Of a DNA stretch of 64,000 bases, positions 63,001 through 64,000 are shown piece after piece. This DNA is from Sisyra terminalis (taxonomy: Eukaryota > Arthropoda > Insecta > Neuroptera > Sisyridae): the NCBI GenBank assembly GCA_958496175.1, contig OY292274.1, positions 44,278,630 through 44,342,629 of the forward strand, read 5' to 3'. Under the pieces are notes generated by a model. The model did no database searches and was not told the origin of the DNA. It saw only the letters and a list, made by a program, of their open reading frames with translations. How positions within the stretch are numbered: the stretch's first letter is position 1; every line of letters starts with the position of its first letter. The position numbers and the translations under genes were made by a program.

Positions 63001-63560
63001 TTTTCGTTCCTAAGGTCCTATTAGCCAGGGACTGAATGCTTAGTGGGAACGTTTCTGTTTTCTTTAGTAATTCTTCAAATATATATAATTGTTTTTTTCC
63101 CACCATTCAATACTCTATAACACGGTTAAGATGGTCCATCTTTTTGCATTAGTACAATGATATATTTATTATTTTCCATTTTTGTTGCTGTTCTAATGTG
63201 CTACAATGTCCCAATCTTGTTTTGCTAGTTATTTTTATACTTTCTATTCTATAATTTGGAGTGAACTATAATTTTTTAGTTGCTTGATTGCTATCGGTTT
63301 CTCTCGTTTTGATATTTTATCCATTTCTTTGTACATTTTGATCATTTTTCAAATTTTTAGAAGTCGAATAAAAGCTCAAACATGTTTCTTTTGTTATTTT
63401 GTTAGCCTCAAGTTTCTATATATGGCTTTGTGACCTGGTACCCATGGTAATTTTGGTCGTTTTGATTCTCTTATAGATGTATAGAACTGTTTCTGATTTT
63501 TAAAGTAATTTTATCCTTTCACGGTTTTTTATATTCTTTTTCCATTTAATCAAAAAAAAT
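63001..63560 (-). pseudogene. Degenerate non-LTR retrotransposon RNase H fragment (minus strand)
   Basis: The minus strand near 63420-63470 reads WVPGHKAI, the RNase H signature, preceded by a lysine-rich helix-like stretch. It is followed, after frame changes, by RLGHCST-like words resembling the TGHC block of non-LTR C-termini. Stops and frameshifts are frequent. It is a third or fourth fossil of the type seen at 31387, 49190 and 52750. Confidence 0.65.
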
Positions 63561-64000
63561 ATCCAAGAGTCTTATCATCATTTCGTTCACATATCCACAA
63601 ATATGAGTTTAGAAAATATTGCGAGGCTTTTTTTTATTTAATTGACGTATTTCCTTCAAATAAAATAAATATTTAATTGTTAAATAGTAAGTTGTAAACA
63701 AAATCCTTGAATCTTATCGCAGCGCCAACAGTGTCCAATTGTGAATTTAAATAATTCAAGGACTATCTCACATACACACAAAAGATTTCATCAAAATTAG
63801 TCCAGCGATTAGGGAGGACTTCAGTGACATGCACCTTTACTTTCAGAGATCCTTATTCGAATTTAAAATTGCTTGTTTGTTTGTTTTTAGTAATTTTTTC
63901 ACTTAAAATCGGCCTTATTGATTTCGATAATTTTTTTTTTTATTAGTTTTTCAAATTTTAATGAAAGCATAAAATAACTTTTAAAACCATATTTTTGAGA
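63561..64000. other. Window end, repeat-like
   Basis: The segment near 63780-63835 (GATTTCATCAAAATTAGTCC) resembles a phrase common in insect interspersed repeats, but no element ends can be placed. No gene is seen running off the edge. Confidence 0.4.

Overview
The window is animal nuclear DNA, almost certainly from an insect. It is very AT-rich and holds split genes with canonical GT/AG introns, short introns of roughly 51-79 bp next to multi-kilobase introns, a PRIP/DRIP-type aquaporin, and abundant tRNA-derived SINEs, hAT-like MITEs and non-LTR retrotransposon debris. A hemipteran-like insect is my guess; the sequence does not prove the order.

Five protein genes can be assembled exon by exon. 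From the left these are UBL5/Hub1 (minus, 317-604), SURF4 (plus, 1223-5557), NUBPL/Ind1 (minus, 6357-10348), SMG7 (plus, 10723-19180) and an aquaporin (minus, 24833-55846). UBL5/SURF4 and NUBPL/SMG7 are head-to-head pairs sharing short upstream regions. SURF4/NUBPL and SMG7/aquaporin converge. All five are conserved housekeeping or physiological genes: spliceosome-associated ubiquitin-like protein, ER cargo receptor, mitochondrial complex I Fe-S assembly, nonsense-mediated decay and water transport. They do not form a functional cluster.

The rest is repeat-rich. The aquaporin has introns of about 19.6 kb and 8.4 kb that hold most of the mobile DNA. This includes at least ten copies of one tRNA-like SINE, four degenerate non-LTR retrotransposon 3' ends with RNase H remnants (one of them beyond the gene), several MITE families with 8-bp target duplications, a 963-bp hAT-like element, and a striking near-perfect inverted repeat with 419-bp arms. 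NUBPL intron 3 holds a 1.47-kb foldback element with an internal ~180-bp tandem array. The SMG7-aquaporin intergenic space holds a truncated Jockey element and a textbook heat-shock promoter (five-unit HSE plus TATA box) with no heat-shock gene behind it.

The most unusual non-protein signal is a set of hammerhead-ribozyme-like motifs at three separate loci (38027, 39658 and the 62643-62862 inverted repeat). They share the order CTGANGA, one extra base, hairpin, GAAA, palindromic stem III, and a final C, as expected for Penelope-like retroelement tails. No prokaryote-style operon, CRISPR or defence system is present. About two thirds of the window is intronic or intergenic sequence in which nothing beyond the listed repeats could be recognised.
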